Positions 16,041 through 24,916 of a DNA stretch of 64,000 nt are shown in pieces. The stretch covers positions 9,690 to 73,689 of the forward strand of contig CAZWDU010000010.1 of the NCBI GenBank assembly GCA_964632845.1, given 5' to 3'. Made by a program: the position numbers and the translations under genes. The DNA is from JAOZHU01 sp964632845 (GTDB lineage: Archaea; Thermoproteota; Bathyarchaeia; Bathyarchaeales; Bathycorpusculaceae). Within the stretch, counting starts at the first letter, position 1. Each line of letters begins with the position of its first letter. The notes beneath the pieces are model-generated. The model was given only the letters and a program-made list of their open reading frames with translations. It had not been told where the DNA came from and did not search any database.

Positions 16041-16736
16041 ATGAGATATGAAATTAAATACAAACCCTCCTACGCTATGCTCGTTGTGAACTTGGAACAA
16101 GGCGAAACCATAACCGCCGAGTCAGGCGCCATGACCTACATGGACCCAAGCATTGAAGCGCACACGAGAAAACGCGAAAGAAGCCTCCTCGGCAGCTTAG
16201 GCTTGAGCCTCATAGGCGGGCAATCCTTCTGGGTTAACGATTACACCGCAACCTCAGGACCAGCAGAAGCCGCATTCGTCTCCGCGCCCGTAGGCGACAT
16301 CACAATGTTGGAAGTCAAACCAAACCAAGGTTACATTATCCAAAAATCCGCTTACATCGCCTCAACAAACACCGTAGATTTAGATGTTAAATGGGAAGGC
16401 TTCACCAAAGGCTTATTCGGGCAAGGCTTATTCATGCTTAAAGCCAAAGGCACAGGCTTACTATTCATCAACACCTTCGGTGCAATAGACACGCACACCC
16501 TGCAAGCAGGACAAACAATGATAGTTGACAACTTCCACCTAGTGGGCTTCAGTGACACGTGCAGCTACAAAGTTACCAAGTTTGGCGGACTAAAAGAAAC
16601 CCTCCTCGGCGGCGAAGGCTTAGTAACACGAATAACTGGACCAGGCGAAATCTACATACAAACCAAAAACCTCAGAGAGTTCGTAGACTGGCTCTGGACA
16701 CTGCTGGAACCACGCGTACGCTCAAGAGCACGCTAA
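16041..16736 (+). CDS. AIM24 / TIGR00266-family protein
   Basis: A 231-residue soluble protein with the all-beta double-psi-like fold of the AIM24 family. Typical features are AESGAMTYMDPSIE near the N-terminus, LLGSLGLSLIGGQSFWVN, the central GLFGQGLFMLKAKGTGLLFINTFG, and the ending GPGEIYIQTKNL-x-FVDWL. The biochemical function is unknown in prokaryotes. It has its own ATG 78 bases after the beta-helix gene. Confidence 0.88.
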   Translation: MRYEIKYKPSYAMLVVNLEQGETITAESGAMTYMDPSIEAHTRKRERSLLGSLGLSLIGGQSFWVNDYTATSGPAEAAFVSAPVGDITMLEVKPNQGYIIQKSAYIASTNTVDLDVKWEGFTKGLFGQGLFMLKAKGTGLLFINTFGAIDTHTLQAGQTMIVDNFHLVGFSDTCSYKVTKFGGLKETLLGGEGLVTRITGPGEIYIQTKNLREFVDWLWTLLEPRVRSRAR

Positions 16737-16759
16737 AAACCCAAACCCTTTTTCTGTAT

Positions 16760-16990
16760 TCACACCAACACCATTTGCGAAGCATATGACCAAAACTCAA
16801 ACTTCAATCTTTTATATAAGGTAGCGATGGCTTTTTCCAAGCAGTAGTCCTGTAGTTCTGCGAGCTTTAGCGAAATAACCAGTTTTTCCCCAAGTTGCCT
16901 GCACGTCACTAAGCAAGCACAGCAAACAATCGCACAACCACATACCACCAGAGCAAATGTAGCTGCAATGGCAACTGCTATATCCACCAT
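16760..16990 (-). CDS. Possible small membrane protein
   Basis: A 76-codon frame starting with ATG with an N-terminal hydrophobic, Cys-rich segment (VAIAATFALVVCGCAIVCCACLV, split here by position about 5-27) followed by a polar helical region. A TTAAAAACA element lies about 40 bases upstream on the minus strand. Its 3' end overlaps a TATA-like TTTTATATAAGG at about 16808-16820, which weakens the case. Without it, 16737-17071 contains no gene. Confidence 0.25.
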   Translation of the reverse strand: MVDIAVAIAATFALVVCGCAIVCCACLVTCRQLGEKLVISLKLAELQDYCLEKAIATLYKRLKFEFWSYASQMVLV

Positions 16991-17071
16991 AACAGAGGCG
17001 TATAGCGAAAATTTGCGACAAAATGTTTTTAATTCCCAAACCGCTTAGACTAACAATTGAGGAGATTTTGA

Positions 17072-17305
17072 ATGCCAAGAGCCTTTGTATTGATAAATGT
17101 AGAGTCAGGTTCAGAAGATGAGGTTCTGAAAGAAATCAAGAAGCTTGAAGGTATAGAAGAAGCCTACTTTTCCTACGGCGTTTACGATTTAGTCACCAAA
17201 ATCAAAGCTGATACAATGGAACAGCTTAAAGAACTAGTAACGCGCAAAATCAGAGCGCTCAGCAAAGTCAGGTCAACACTAACACTGATAATGATGGAAG
17301 AATAA
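17072..17305 (+). CDS. Stand-alone RAM (Lrp/AsnC ligand-binding) domain protein
   Basis: A 77-residue paralogue of the protein at 13728: both have AFVLIN, VLKE-x-KK-x-EG, YGVYD, IKADTM or VKADTM, and KVRSTLT in register. It lacks a DNA-binding domain, so it probably acts by binding an amino acid or by pairing with a full-length Lrp regulator. A TATA-like TTTTTAATT lies about 45 bases upstream and GGAG lies before the ATG. Confidence 0.85.
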   Translation: MPRAFVLINVESGSEDEVLKEIKKLEGIEEAYFSYGVYDLVTKIKADTMEQLKELVTRKIRALSKVRSTLTLIMMEE

Positions 17306-17432
17306 CGCGCCAACACACTACAGCACCCAATTTTTTGAACAAATTACGGCGTACACACCGTACACAAACAAAATTCACTGTTCAGAGCGTAAACCATATA
17401 GCGCAATGCACATAAAATAGCTGTGAGCCTTT

Positions 17433-18656
17433 ATGCAACGGTCTTACTCACGACTATTAGGAGTAATAGGAAAACCCAACACTGGCAAATCAACGCTCTT
17501 CAGCGCCGCAACCCTTGCACCAGCAGAAATCGCCAATTACCCATTCACGACCATAAAACCCAACCGCGGCGTCGGCTACGTAAGAACCCCCTGCGTCCAC
17601 GAAGAATTCCAAGTCCAAGACAACCCATCCAACTCACTCTGCATAGACGACACAAGACTGATCCCAGTAGAGATAATCGACATCGCGGGCATTGTTCCAG
17701 GCGCATGGGAAGGGCGCGGACTCGGCAACCAATTCCTAGACGAAATACGCAGAGCAGACGCGCTAATTCATGTCGTTGACGCTTCTGGAGGAACAGATTG
17801 CGAAGGACGCATATGCAAAATAGGCGAACACGACCCACTGGAAGATGTGCGTTTCTTAGAGCAAGAAATAACCATGTGGATGGCAGCCATACTCAAAAAA
17901 GACTGGCCTAAACTTGCCCGAACAGCCGAAGCTGAATCTAAAGACATCTACACGATGCTGGAAGAACGCTTAAGTGGCTTAAGCATAAAACGCAACCACA
18001 TCTTCGAAGCAACTAAGAAAGCAGGCTTAAACGCTGACAAGCCAACAACTTGGAGCGACGAAGACTTCTTGAAGTTCGTTGACACTGTCCGGCGAATCGC
18101 AAAGCCAATGCTGATAGCAGCTAACAAGATTGACTTGCCAACCGCTGAGGCAAATGTGGAACGACTGAAGAAACTCGGCTACACCGTTATCCCTTGTTGC
18201 GCAGAAGCTGAATTAGCGCTTAGGCGTGCTGCAGAGAAGCAGCTAATTGACTATAAGCCAGGAGACTGCAACTTCAAAATAACGCAGTCAGAAAAGCTAT
18301 CCAGTAGCCAAACAAAAGCGTTGGAAACAATAAGAGAAAAAATCCTCCTCAAGAATGGCTCCACAGGAATCCAGGATGCAATCAACACCGCATACTTCAA
18401 GCTGCTCAGCATGATTACTGTTTATCCAGTTGAAGATGTAGAGCATTTGACCAACCATCGAGGCCAAGTTTTGCCAGATGTTTATCTTGTGCCCTACGGA
18501 ACAACCGCCCACCAATTCGCCTACATCATCCACACAGAACTCGGCGAAAGCTTCATTTACGCAGTAGACGCGCGAGGAAAAAAGCGGATAGGCGAAGACG
18601 CTGTTTTAAAGGACAGAGATGTTATCTCAATTGTAAGTGCAAAAAAGCGCGCTTGA
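17433..18656 (+). CDS. ychF: YchF/OLA1-type GTPase-ATPase
   Basis: TRAFAC-class P-loop NTPase of 407 residues, associated with ribosomes and translation stress in other organisms. G1 is GKPNTGKST (13-21), G3 is DIAGIVPGA, G4 is NKID (in AANKIDLP), and the C-terminal TGS domain is visible as TVYPVEDVEHLTNHRG through GTTAHQFAYIIHTELGE and GEDAVLKDRDVI. The archaeal form has a longer helical region (about 150-215). It is transcribed toward uppS, and the two genes meet end to end six bases apart. Confidence 0.93.
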   Translation: MQRSYSRLLGVIGKPNTGKSTLFSAATLAPAEIANYPFTTIKPNRGVGYVRTPCVHEEFQVQDNPSNSLCIDDTRLIPVEIIDIAGIVPGAWEGRGLGNQFLDEIRRADALIHVVDASGGTDCEGRICKIGEHDPLEDVRFLEQEITMWMAAILKKDWPKLARTAEAESKDIYTMLEERLSGLSIKRNHIFEATKKAGLNADKPTTWSDEDFLKFVDTVRRIAKPMLIAANKIDLPTAEANVERLKKLGYTVIPCCAEAELALRRAAEKQLIDYKPGDCNFKITQSEKLSSSQTKALETIREKILLKNGSTGIQDAINTAYFKLLSMITVYPVEDVEHLTNHRGQVLPDVYLVPYGTTAHQFAYIIHTELGESFIYAVDARGKKRIGEDAVLKDRDVISIVSAKKRA

Positions 18657-18662
18657 GCTTTC

Positions 18663-19448
18663 TCACGCGCCATAACGCCGCTTGCGTTTCTGAAAAGTAC
18701 GAAAAGCCCTTAAAAGGTCTATCAAACGGAAATCAGGCCAGTAAACATCTAAAAAGCAGAGTTCACTGTAAGCAGACTGCCAAAGCAGAAAACCGCTTAA
18801 CCGTTCCTCGCCAGACGTTCGAATAATCAAGTCTGGTTCCTGCTTAGCCATGTGCGCAGTGTACAAGTACTTCTCAAACGTGCTTTCATCCACAGTGTCA
18901 AGCTCTAATTCACCACTCTTCACTTTTTCAGCAATAGTCTTTGCCGCATCCACGATTTCCGCTCTACCACCGTACGCGAAGGCAAAATTCAAAAACTGGT
19001 TATCATAATCCGCAGTGGCCTTTTCCACATCCGCAATAAGCTGTTGCAAACTTTCAGGCAGAAGGCTCACGCGACCGATGACCTTAACATGAACTTTGTT
19101 TCGGTGTATACGCTCGTTAGTCAAAAGCTTGCGGAACTTCTCCTCAGCTATCCGCATGATCTCCTCAACTTCCTCAGGTGAACGCCTAAAATTCTCCGTG
19201 GAAAACGTGTAAAGAGTCACAATCTTAACGTTAAGCTTATCACACCACTCCAAAAGCTGCTCAACCGTTTCCGCGCCCTTCTTGTGACCCAGCCAAGGGT
19301 TAAGGTCATTCTCAGAAGCCCACCGCCTGTTACCATCCAAGATTATGGCTATGTGCTCCAGTTTCTCACCGTTCTTAACTTGAAGCCACAACCACTTCTC
19401 ATATACCTTGTATGCGCCAATAGTTGAAAGAATCTTCTTGAGAACCAC
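18663..19448 (-). CDS. uppS: cis-Prenyltransferase (undecaprenyl diphosphate synthase family)
   Basis: It makes the long-chain polyprenyl diphosphate used as a glycan carrier, which in archaea supports N-glycosylation and S-layer decoration. The 261 residues fit the family. The substrate loop ILDGNRRWA has the catalytic Asp38 with Asn40 and Arg41-Arg42. GHKKGAETVEQLL follows, then YTFSTENFRRS, and the C-terminal isopentenyl-diphosphate site IIRTSGEERLSGFLLWQ with AYSELCF. Its product would be relevant to the several secreted proteins nearby. Confidence 0.93.
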   Translation of the reverse strand: MVLKKILSTIGAYKVYEKWLWLQVKNGEKLEHIAIILDGNRRWASENDLNPWLGHKKGAETVEQLLEWCDKLNVKIVTLYTFSTENFRRSPEEVEEIMRIAEEKFRKLLTNERIHRNKVHVKVIGRVSLLPESLQQLIADVEKATADYDNQFLNFAFAYGGRAEIVDAAKTIAEKVKSGELELDTVDESTFEKYLYTAHMAKQEPDLIIRTSGEERLSGFLLWQSAYSELCFLDVYWPDFRLIDLLRAFRTFQKRKRRYGA

Positions 19449-19570
19449 TACCTGAACCTCGCATCTTTAAGGGCACTATTACCCGGCTATTCTCTGCGTT
19501 CCAGAGGTAAAACCCTGCTGGTTTTAATTAAAGCTTGCTGAATCTCCAGTTGCCTCTGATGATAGCAAAA

Positions 19571-20767
19571 CTAGCTTTCCCCAAACTCGCTAATTTCCTC
19601 TTTTGACTCCCCGAAGAAGCCCTTGGCTGACCTGTGAATGACAATTATAGCCAAGACTGAGGCTATGCCGATGAGGATGCCGACAATTATTGCGAAAGCC
19701 AGATTATCAGGGGGCATATCTGGATTTATGAGGATATCTGCAGTTGCCCAGAGAATCCAACGCGACCAACCAACTAACACTATTAGGGCAGCGTTCCGCA
19801 ACAGCCGTGCGTCTCGTTCAAAGTACAATCGGATGCTCCTGCCGAAGAGTATAGTGGCTAGGCCCACCACCATGAGGTCCATTACACCTTTTATAAACCA
19901 ACCCGCCATTGTTGGAAGCGCACTGAGCCAGCCTGCCAAATCTGTTGGAGATTGAGCTAGGTTAGCGCCAGCGCTTGCTATTCCCAAATACACGCTGATG
20001 CCTAGGCAGAGAATCCCCACGATAGCCGTGTAATTCGCGATTTGAATAGGAAGCGGCGGCGGCGTGTACTCTTTAGTCCATTTATAGAGGTTTCTAGCTG
20101 CCTTGTCAACTCCGAAGCCTTTTCCAAGCATGAAAACGCCTAAAATAAGCACGATCACGATAAAATAATAATCAAGATACCCAGGAAATACGTAGAGAAT
20201 TCCCAGAATTAAGATTAGCAGCCCTGGCAAGCCTAAGGCAATTCGGGAATACCGCGGGTCATTAAACAAAAGACGAATATACTTTGAGAAGAGCGCTGCA
20301 GTTTCCTCGATTGATTCGCTGTGCTTCACAACGATTCGTCTAACGGAAGAAACGGGAACTCTGGATTCTACAAGCGGCAAGATTGCTTCGTCTGAATAGC
20401 CGTCTGAAACCAAAATCACTTCGTTTGCGTTGAACGAAGCCAGCACCGTGTTCAGTTCAGCGACAAGTTTTCTGTCGGCGCTTACTCCGCCTAGCTCTGA
20501 GCCTGATATTGTTGCGACTTCGAAGCTTTCGTCGGGTTGTTTCTCGTTTTGCAGGCGGTCGTTGACGCGGATTGCTTCGAACATGGCGTTGGCGTCAGGT
20601 TCTTCTGGATCATGCAGAGCTAGAGACACTGCGCCTTCCATGTTGGCGGGTCTGCCCATTAGGGGAGTTTTGATGCCGGCTTTTGTTTCTATATCGCCAT
20701 CTCTATCTACGCATAGAATTAGAATGCGTTTTTGCGTTTGGGGCTCCGCCGCCTTTTTTCCAGTCAT
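19571..20767 (-). CDS. DUF373 family membrane protein
   Basis: A 398-residue protein. The N-terminal half is a soluble alpha/beta domain with the family signature ILILCVDRDGDIETKAGI and GRPANMEGAVSLALHDPEEPD-type residues (about 15-60); acidic residues here suggest metal or nucleotide binding. The second half (about 195-380) has six or seven hydrophobic segments. DUF373 proteins are almost confined to archaea and have no known function. The coiled-coil gene lies 35 bases upstream on the same strand, so the two are probably an operon. Confidence 0.85.
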   Translation of the reverse strand: MTGKKAAEPQTQKRILILCVDRDGDIETKAGIKTPLMGRPANMEGAVSLALHDPEEPDANAMFEAIRVNDRLQNEKQPDESFEVATISGSELGGVSADRKLVAELNTVLASFNANEVILVSDGYSDEAILPLVESRVPVSSVRRIVVKHSESIEETAALFSKYIRLLFNDPRYSRIALGLPGLLILILGILYVFPGYLDYYFIVIVLILGVFMLGKGFGVDKAARNLYKWTKEYTPPPLPIQIANYTAIVGILCLGISVYLGIASAGANLAQSPTDLAGWLSALPTMAGWFIKGVMDLMVVGLATILFGRSIRLYFERDARLLRNAALIVLVGWSRWILWATADILINPDMPPDNLAFAIIVGILIGIASVLAIIVIHRSAKGFFGESKEEISEFGES

Positions 20768-20802
20768 CTATCTCGTTTCCTATTTATTCTGTAAGATTAA
20801 CT

Positions 20803-21678
20803 TTAATCTTGTGTTTGGTCGTCGTCTTCGGAGAGGAGTTGAAACTCGTCCCAGCTTAGTTTTTCGCCGCGCTGCAGCTTTTCTTTCGCCTGAGAACCAA
20901 GTTTTTCCTTTAACGCTTGCTCTGCTGTCTTCCTTTTTTCGTCGTCTTCTTCGCGCATAGCGCTTTGCAGTTTTGCTCTTTGTTCTAATAGTTTTTTTAT
21001 TTCATAACGCAAAGGCGCAGTCTTTTCTTTCTCTTGCAAATACGCGTTGTGCAAGCCATCGGCTTCGCTCTTGATTTTTTTTGATTCAGCGATTTTGGCG
21101 AGCACTTTTGTGTGGAGTTCTTGGCTTTTCTGGGCGGTATCTGCCAGTTCCTGATGGGATGCATCTGCCCTTGTTTTAAGGGCGTCCAGTTCTTTTTGTA
21201 ACTCGGTAATTTTCTGGTTTTGTTGCTCGATTTTCTTGTAAACGTGCAGTTGCGTTTCGAGTTGTTTGACGGTTTCGATTAGCTCTTTTTCTTCTTGCAG
21301 GTCAAGTGATGTGGTTTGGATTTTCCATTCGATGTCTGCAAATTCTCTTTGCAGTTCTTGGTGACTTTGTTTGGGTTTTTTCTTTTTCAGCTCCATGAGT
21401 TTTTGGCGGATTGCCTTTATTTCTTCGATGGCTGCGCGAATTTTTGTTCGTGCTTCGTCGCGTTGTTGTTTCAGAGTTTTGACTTTTTCGTTTAGGCGGT
21501 TGCGTTCATCTGTGAGTGCGTTAATTTCTTGGCGGAGTTGTCTGAATTGCTCGTTGAGTTTGTTTCTTTTCTCGACGTACGTTTTTGTTTCAGTGCTTGC
21601 CTTGTTGGCTTGTTCTTTTAGCGCGGTTATTTGCTGGTTGATTGCTTCAAGCGCGTTTATTTTTTGTTGTTCTGCCAC
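20803..21678 (-). CDS. Archaeal coiled-coil protein (COG1340-like)
   Basis: A 291-residue protein that is almost entirely heptad coiled coil (about 10-250), rich in Glu, Lys, Gln and Leu, with an acidic C-terminus. The QFRQLRQEINALTDERN stretch and the length match the archaeal coiled-coil family COG1340, whose function is unknown. The C-terminal segment GEKLSWDEFQLLSED is also typical. It directly precedes DUF373, which suggests a shared structural or membrane-associated role, by inference. Confidence 0.8.
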   Translation of the reverse strand: MAEQQKINALEAINQQITALKEQANKASTETKTYVEKRNKLNEQFRQLRQEINALTDERNRLNEKVKTLKQQRDEARTKIRAAIEEIKAIRQKLMELKKKKPKQSHQELQREFADIEWKIQTTSLDLQEEKELIETVKQLETQLHVYKKIEQQNQKITELQKELDALKTRADASHQELADTAQKSQELHTKVLAKIAESKKIKSEADGLHNAYLQEKEKTAPLRYEIKKLLEQRAKLQSAMREEDDEKRKTAEQALKEKLGSQAKEKLQRGEKLSWDEFQLLSEDDDQTQD

Positions 21679-21827
21679 ACGGTTTCCTCTGTATCGGTTA
21701 ATAGGAGAGTATGGGTTTCGAATTTATATTGGTTTCAGACGCGCCGCGTTCCTATTATAGTGTTTCCTGTTGGGGATTGTTATAAATGTTAAATAGTATG
21801 GTGTTGCATGTTGTTTTGGCGAGAAAG

Positions 21828-22238
21828 ATGAAGTACGACTATGATGAGTTGTTGAAGCGGGCGTGCTCGCAGATGCCCGAGGTTTCGCTGAAAGTTGAGC
21901 GTTTAGAGTTGCCTCGGCTGCTTATTTCCACGGTTGGCATGCGCACGACAATTTCTAACTTCAAAGACGTTGCCGCTGCTTTGGATCGTGATCCGCAGCA
22001 TATTTTGAAGTTTTTGACGCGGGAGATGGCTACGGCTGCAACGTACCATGATGGCAGGGCAATTTTTCAGGGGAAGTTTCGGCACGATAGTTTTGAGCGG
22101 TTGCTGCAGCGGTACATGGAGAGTTTCGTGATTTGTCCTGTTTGTAAGCGTCCAGACACGAAGGTCGTGAAAGAGAAACGCTTGACCTTCTTGGTGTGCA
22201 AAGCGTGCGGTGCAAGGTCATCTGTGAAGCAGTTGTGA
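21828..22238 (+). CDS. Translation initiation factor aIF2 subunit beta
   Basis: The beta subunit of the aIF2 heterotrimer that brings initiator Met-tRNA to the small ribosomal subunit. About 136 residues from the ATG at 21828; a TATA-like TTATAAATG at about 21779 makes the longer frame from 21786 unlikely. Core signature: PRLLISTVGMRTTISNF, then LDRDPQHILKFLTREMAT and the GKF-x-HDSFERLL region. The C-terminal zinc ribbon has CPVC and CKAC. The stop codon overlaps the GTG of the next gene. Confidence 0.93.
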   Translation: MKYDYDELLKRACSQMPEVSLKVERLELPRLLISTVGMRTTISNFKDVAAALDRDPQHILKFLTREMATAATYHDGRAIFQGKFRHDSFERLLQRYMESFVICPVCKRPDTKVVKEKRLTFLVCKACGARSSVKQL

Positions 22239-22546
22239 GCGCGTGCAAGTTGGAAGTGTACGTTAAGCTTAAGAAAGTCGGCAGAAACGTGCTTTTAGCT
22301 ATTTGCGACTGCGAAGTGCTTGGCAAGACGCTGCGGCAGGGAAAAATTGTTTTTCACGTTAAGGACGAGTTTTATAATGGCGGGAAAGTTTCTGTTGAGG
22401 AAGCTGTGGGCATGATTGCGAATTCGACGATAGTGAACATGGTGGGCAAACACTGCGTGGAGAAAGCCATAGAGAAGGGCTACGTGCATCCTGAAGCCGT
22501 GCTGAACATTGAAGGCGTACCGCACGCGCAAGTCGTAAAACTTTAA
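22235..22546 (+). CDS. DUF424 family protein
   Basis: About 103 residues from the GTG at 22235, which overlaps the aIF2-beta stop (GTGA), so translation is coupled. The conserved core is AICDCEVLGKTLRQGKI, then FYNGGKVSVEE and ANSTIVNMVGKHCVEKA, ending GVPHAQVVKL. DUF424 is an archaeal family often found beside translation genes; its function is not established. The linkage to aIF2-beta suggests a translation-related role. The reading frame continues upstream of the GTG but overlaps aIF2-beta. Confidence 0.85.
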   Translation: MSACKLEVYVKLKKVGRNVLLAICDCEVLGKTLRQGKIVFHVKDEFYNGGKVSVEEAVGMIANSTIVNMVGKHCVEKAIEKGYVHPEAVLNIEGVPHAQVVKL

Positions 22547-22685
22547 GGCAACTGCTTTCAAATTACACCGCGTGAAAAAAAGGGAAAATATTCCGCGTTT
22601 ATACTGCCAACGCGTATTATGGGAAGCTTTTTAACAAGTCAGCGCTTACAGTTAATTTTGCGACTAAATTGGGAAGAAACCACGC

Positions 22686-24056
22686 ATGAAGTTTGCTCTC
22701 TCCAAACGCGTTTGCGCCGTAATTTGCATTGTCGCTGTTTCACTTTCAGCCTTCAACCTTTACCTCACACTGGACAGCACTCGTGCACTGCAAGACAAAC
22801 TGGACACGTTGCAGAGAGACTACTCGGCGGACGATTCAATATACGCTTACGTGGTTTTCCAAGATGGCGACTTGTACAAAGCAAAGAATCAGTCAAGCGG
22901 CTCCGTTGACTTCGCTTCAACTGACGCGGCGTCGGTTATAAGCCAAGCCGTAGTCAAAGGCAGCCTTGTTTACATCAAATTTGGCAGTTACCTATTAACC
23001 ACGGATGTTAATGTAATTAACAAGCGAAACGCGCGGATGGTCAGCGACGGCGCAACCATAATAGGAAACGGCAACAAGCTCACTATACGTGGCGACAACT
23101 ACAGTTCGTCGCAGTACAATCTTATTTCTGGTTTAAAAATAGTCAACGGAACAGTTAGGATCGAAAACTCGTTTGGAACAACGGTTTCTGACATGGTCTT
23201 TGAGAACTGCTCCACGGCACTGGAAATCGCGAACACGAACACTTGGAGCGAAGGCACAAAAATAGACAACATACACTTCATAAACTCTACAGAAGCCATA
23301 GCATTCAGAACGCCAACAGGCAACGCAACAGGCTCTTATGCCAGCACAGAAATCAGCCGTTGCTTCTTCAATCTCAAGGACAATTCCGTAGGAATAAACG
23401 TTGAACGAAAAGCAGAATACTCGGACAGTCAGTTTCTGAATTCGCGGCTTTGGCTGGGTGAAAACGGCCAAAACAACCAGACTGGGCTTCTGGTTGACGG
23501 CTCAATGTTTCAAACGTTGATTTCCAGCGTAGTGTTCGAATCATTTGCCGATGCGCCTGTAAATCTCTACGCAGTGGTATTTGGTGGAAACGCAGTGACG
23601 CCTCCAACTTTTGATGGCGGCGTCAGTTTCTTAGGCAACTGGTCAGCCAGAATCTACAATCCCTACAGCAAGTGGATTTCTGGATTGGGCAGCATCTTCC
23701 GAAAAGAAAGCATTAACATACCAATAGGCGTAAGCAACCAGTATGGCGCAACAGAAGATATCCATGCACGTCCACTTACAATTTCAAGTTTCAAGCCGAG
23801 ACTCCGCGTGCAGGGCAGCTTCGCAGACGGCGAAACAGTCACGGTTAGAATCCGCTTGGAACTTCTGGACAACACGATTTCAGCAAGCGTTGAGAAAACG
23901 TTTACGACCAGTTCAACCTTGTGGCTTAGCGACGGTGATATGCTGAGGTTGTTTCCATCGCAGAACGTTATATGGGCTATTTTGGTTGATGCCAAATCGA
24001 ATCTGGAGTCAACAGATGTTGTGGTTAAAATCGACGTTTACGGAACAGCCACATGA
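22686..24056 (+). CDS. Membrane-anchored pectate-lyase-like beta-helix protein
   Basis: A 456-residue protein with an N-terminal signal-anchor (about 8-28), a short coiled linker, then a pectate-lyase-type parallel beta-helix (about 85-300): the opening IKFGSYLLTTDVNV resembles the entry of polygalacturonase-like folds, followed by NGNKLTIRGDN, ISGLKIVNGTVRIENS and FENCSTALEIANT coils. The C-terminal 100 residues look like a beta-sandwich. No C-terminal anchor. Catalytic residues cannot be assigned, so binding or hydrolysis of external polysaccharide is only inferred. Confidence 0.75.
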   Translation: MKFALSKRVCAVICIVAVSLSAFNLYLTLDSTRALQDKLDTLQRDYSADDSIYAYVVFQDGDLYKAKNQSSGSVDFASTDAASVISQAVVKGSLVYIKFGSYLLTTDVNVINKRNARMVSDGATIIGNGNKLTIRGDNYSSSQYNLISGLKIVNGTVRIENSFGTTVSDMVFENCSTALEIANTNTWSEGTKIDNIHFINSTEAIAFRTPTGNATGSYASTEISRCFFNLKDNSVGINVERKAEYSDSQFLNSRLWLGENGQNNQTGLLVDGSMFQTLISSVVFESFADAPVNLYAVVFGGNAVTPPTFDGGVSFLGNWSARIYNPYSKWISGLGSIFRKESINIPIGVSNQYGATEDIHARPLTISSFKPRLRVQGSFADGETVTVRIRLELLDNTISASVEKTFTTSSTLWLSDGDMLRLFPSQNVIWAILVDAKSNLESTDVVVKIDVYGTAT

Positions 24057-24065
24057 ATGGCAGTA

Positions 24066-24845
24066 TTAAATTTCGAATTTGTCTATGATTCTGCTTTCTT
24101 TTTCGCCGGTGATTTCTGCAATCACGTGAATGTAGTCTTGAAGCCCTGAGCTTTCTATCCTCGGTTTCAGGAGTTCGTCTATTTGGAAAACGCCTGCTGA
24201 GTTAGACATGGTTATTTTTATTGTAATCGGCTTCTTTTTGTCTTCTATGATTTCTACTTTTTCGATGGAAAGCGCCGAAACTGCGTGGATGTCTACTTTT
24301 CCAGATTTGAATGGGATTCTTGCTCTTCCTGCTTCCATGTCCAATGCGTCAGCGATGGTTACGATGCCTGCTTCCACGGTTAAAGGCTTGTTCGGCTGCT
24401 CATGTGCCACTATGGCGTGTAACACTTCAGAGCATATTATTGCGCGTTCTTCTTCCGAGTAAACAGGCTTTAGGCATCTTTCGATGAACTCAAGGGCGAG
24501 TAGCACGCTGTATTTTTCGTGGTCGGTTCGGGTGACGACCATGCCTAAATCGTGGAAGATTGAGCCGAGAACTACTACGACTTCGGCGTCTTCGTTGTGC
24601 ATGCCGTAATTTTTCACTATGCTTGGTGTAACTTGTTTGTCCATTAGGATGCGTAGCAGTTTTAGTGCTAGGTTAGCGACGATTTTGACGTGGGTTGGAC
24701 CGTGGTCTGTGTAGCCCATGCGGTCAATAGCCATGATGTTTGCGCATTTCCAGAAACTGTGCAGTTTCGTGTCAGCTTTGATTTCGTTCATAACATGTTT
24801 CAGTTTAGCGTTGTTGCGGAAGGGTATGTTGAAAACGTACGCCAT
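24066..24845 (-). CDS. HD-domain metal-dependent phosphohydrolase
   Basis: A 259-residue HD-superfamily protein. His48 and His52 (DHGPTHVKIV) and the His-Asp pair in GSIFHDLGM are the metal ligands, and a further His and Asp (ADALDMEAGR) complete the site. The N-terminal motif CANIMAIDRMGYTDHG is typical of archaeal HD hydrolases. The substrate (nucleotide or cyclic dinucleotide) is unknown. It converges with the beta-helix gene. Confidence 0.85.
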   Translation of the reverse strand: MAYVFNIPFRNNAKLKHVMNEIKADTKLHSFWKCANIMAIDRMGYTDHGPTHVKIVANLALKLLRILMDKQVTPSIVKNYGMHNEDAEVVVVLGSIFHDLGMVVTRTDHEKYSVLLALEFIERCLKPVYSEEERAIICSEVLHAIVAHEQPNKPLTVEAGIVTIADALDMEAGRARIPFKSGKVDIHAVSALSIEKVEIIEDKKKPITIKITMSNSAGVFQIDELLKPRIESSGLQDYIHVIAEITGEKESRIIDKFEI

Positions 24846-24916
24846 TTTAAGTCAGCTCGCATGTGCACTAGTCATATTTGTGGAGATTTAAAGCTTTAAC
24901 CAGCCAAAAATGTGCT

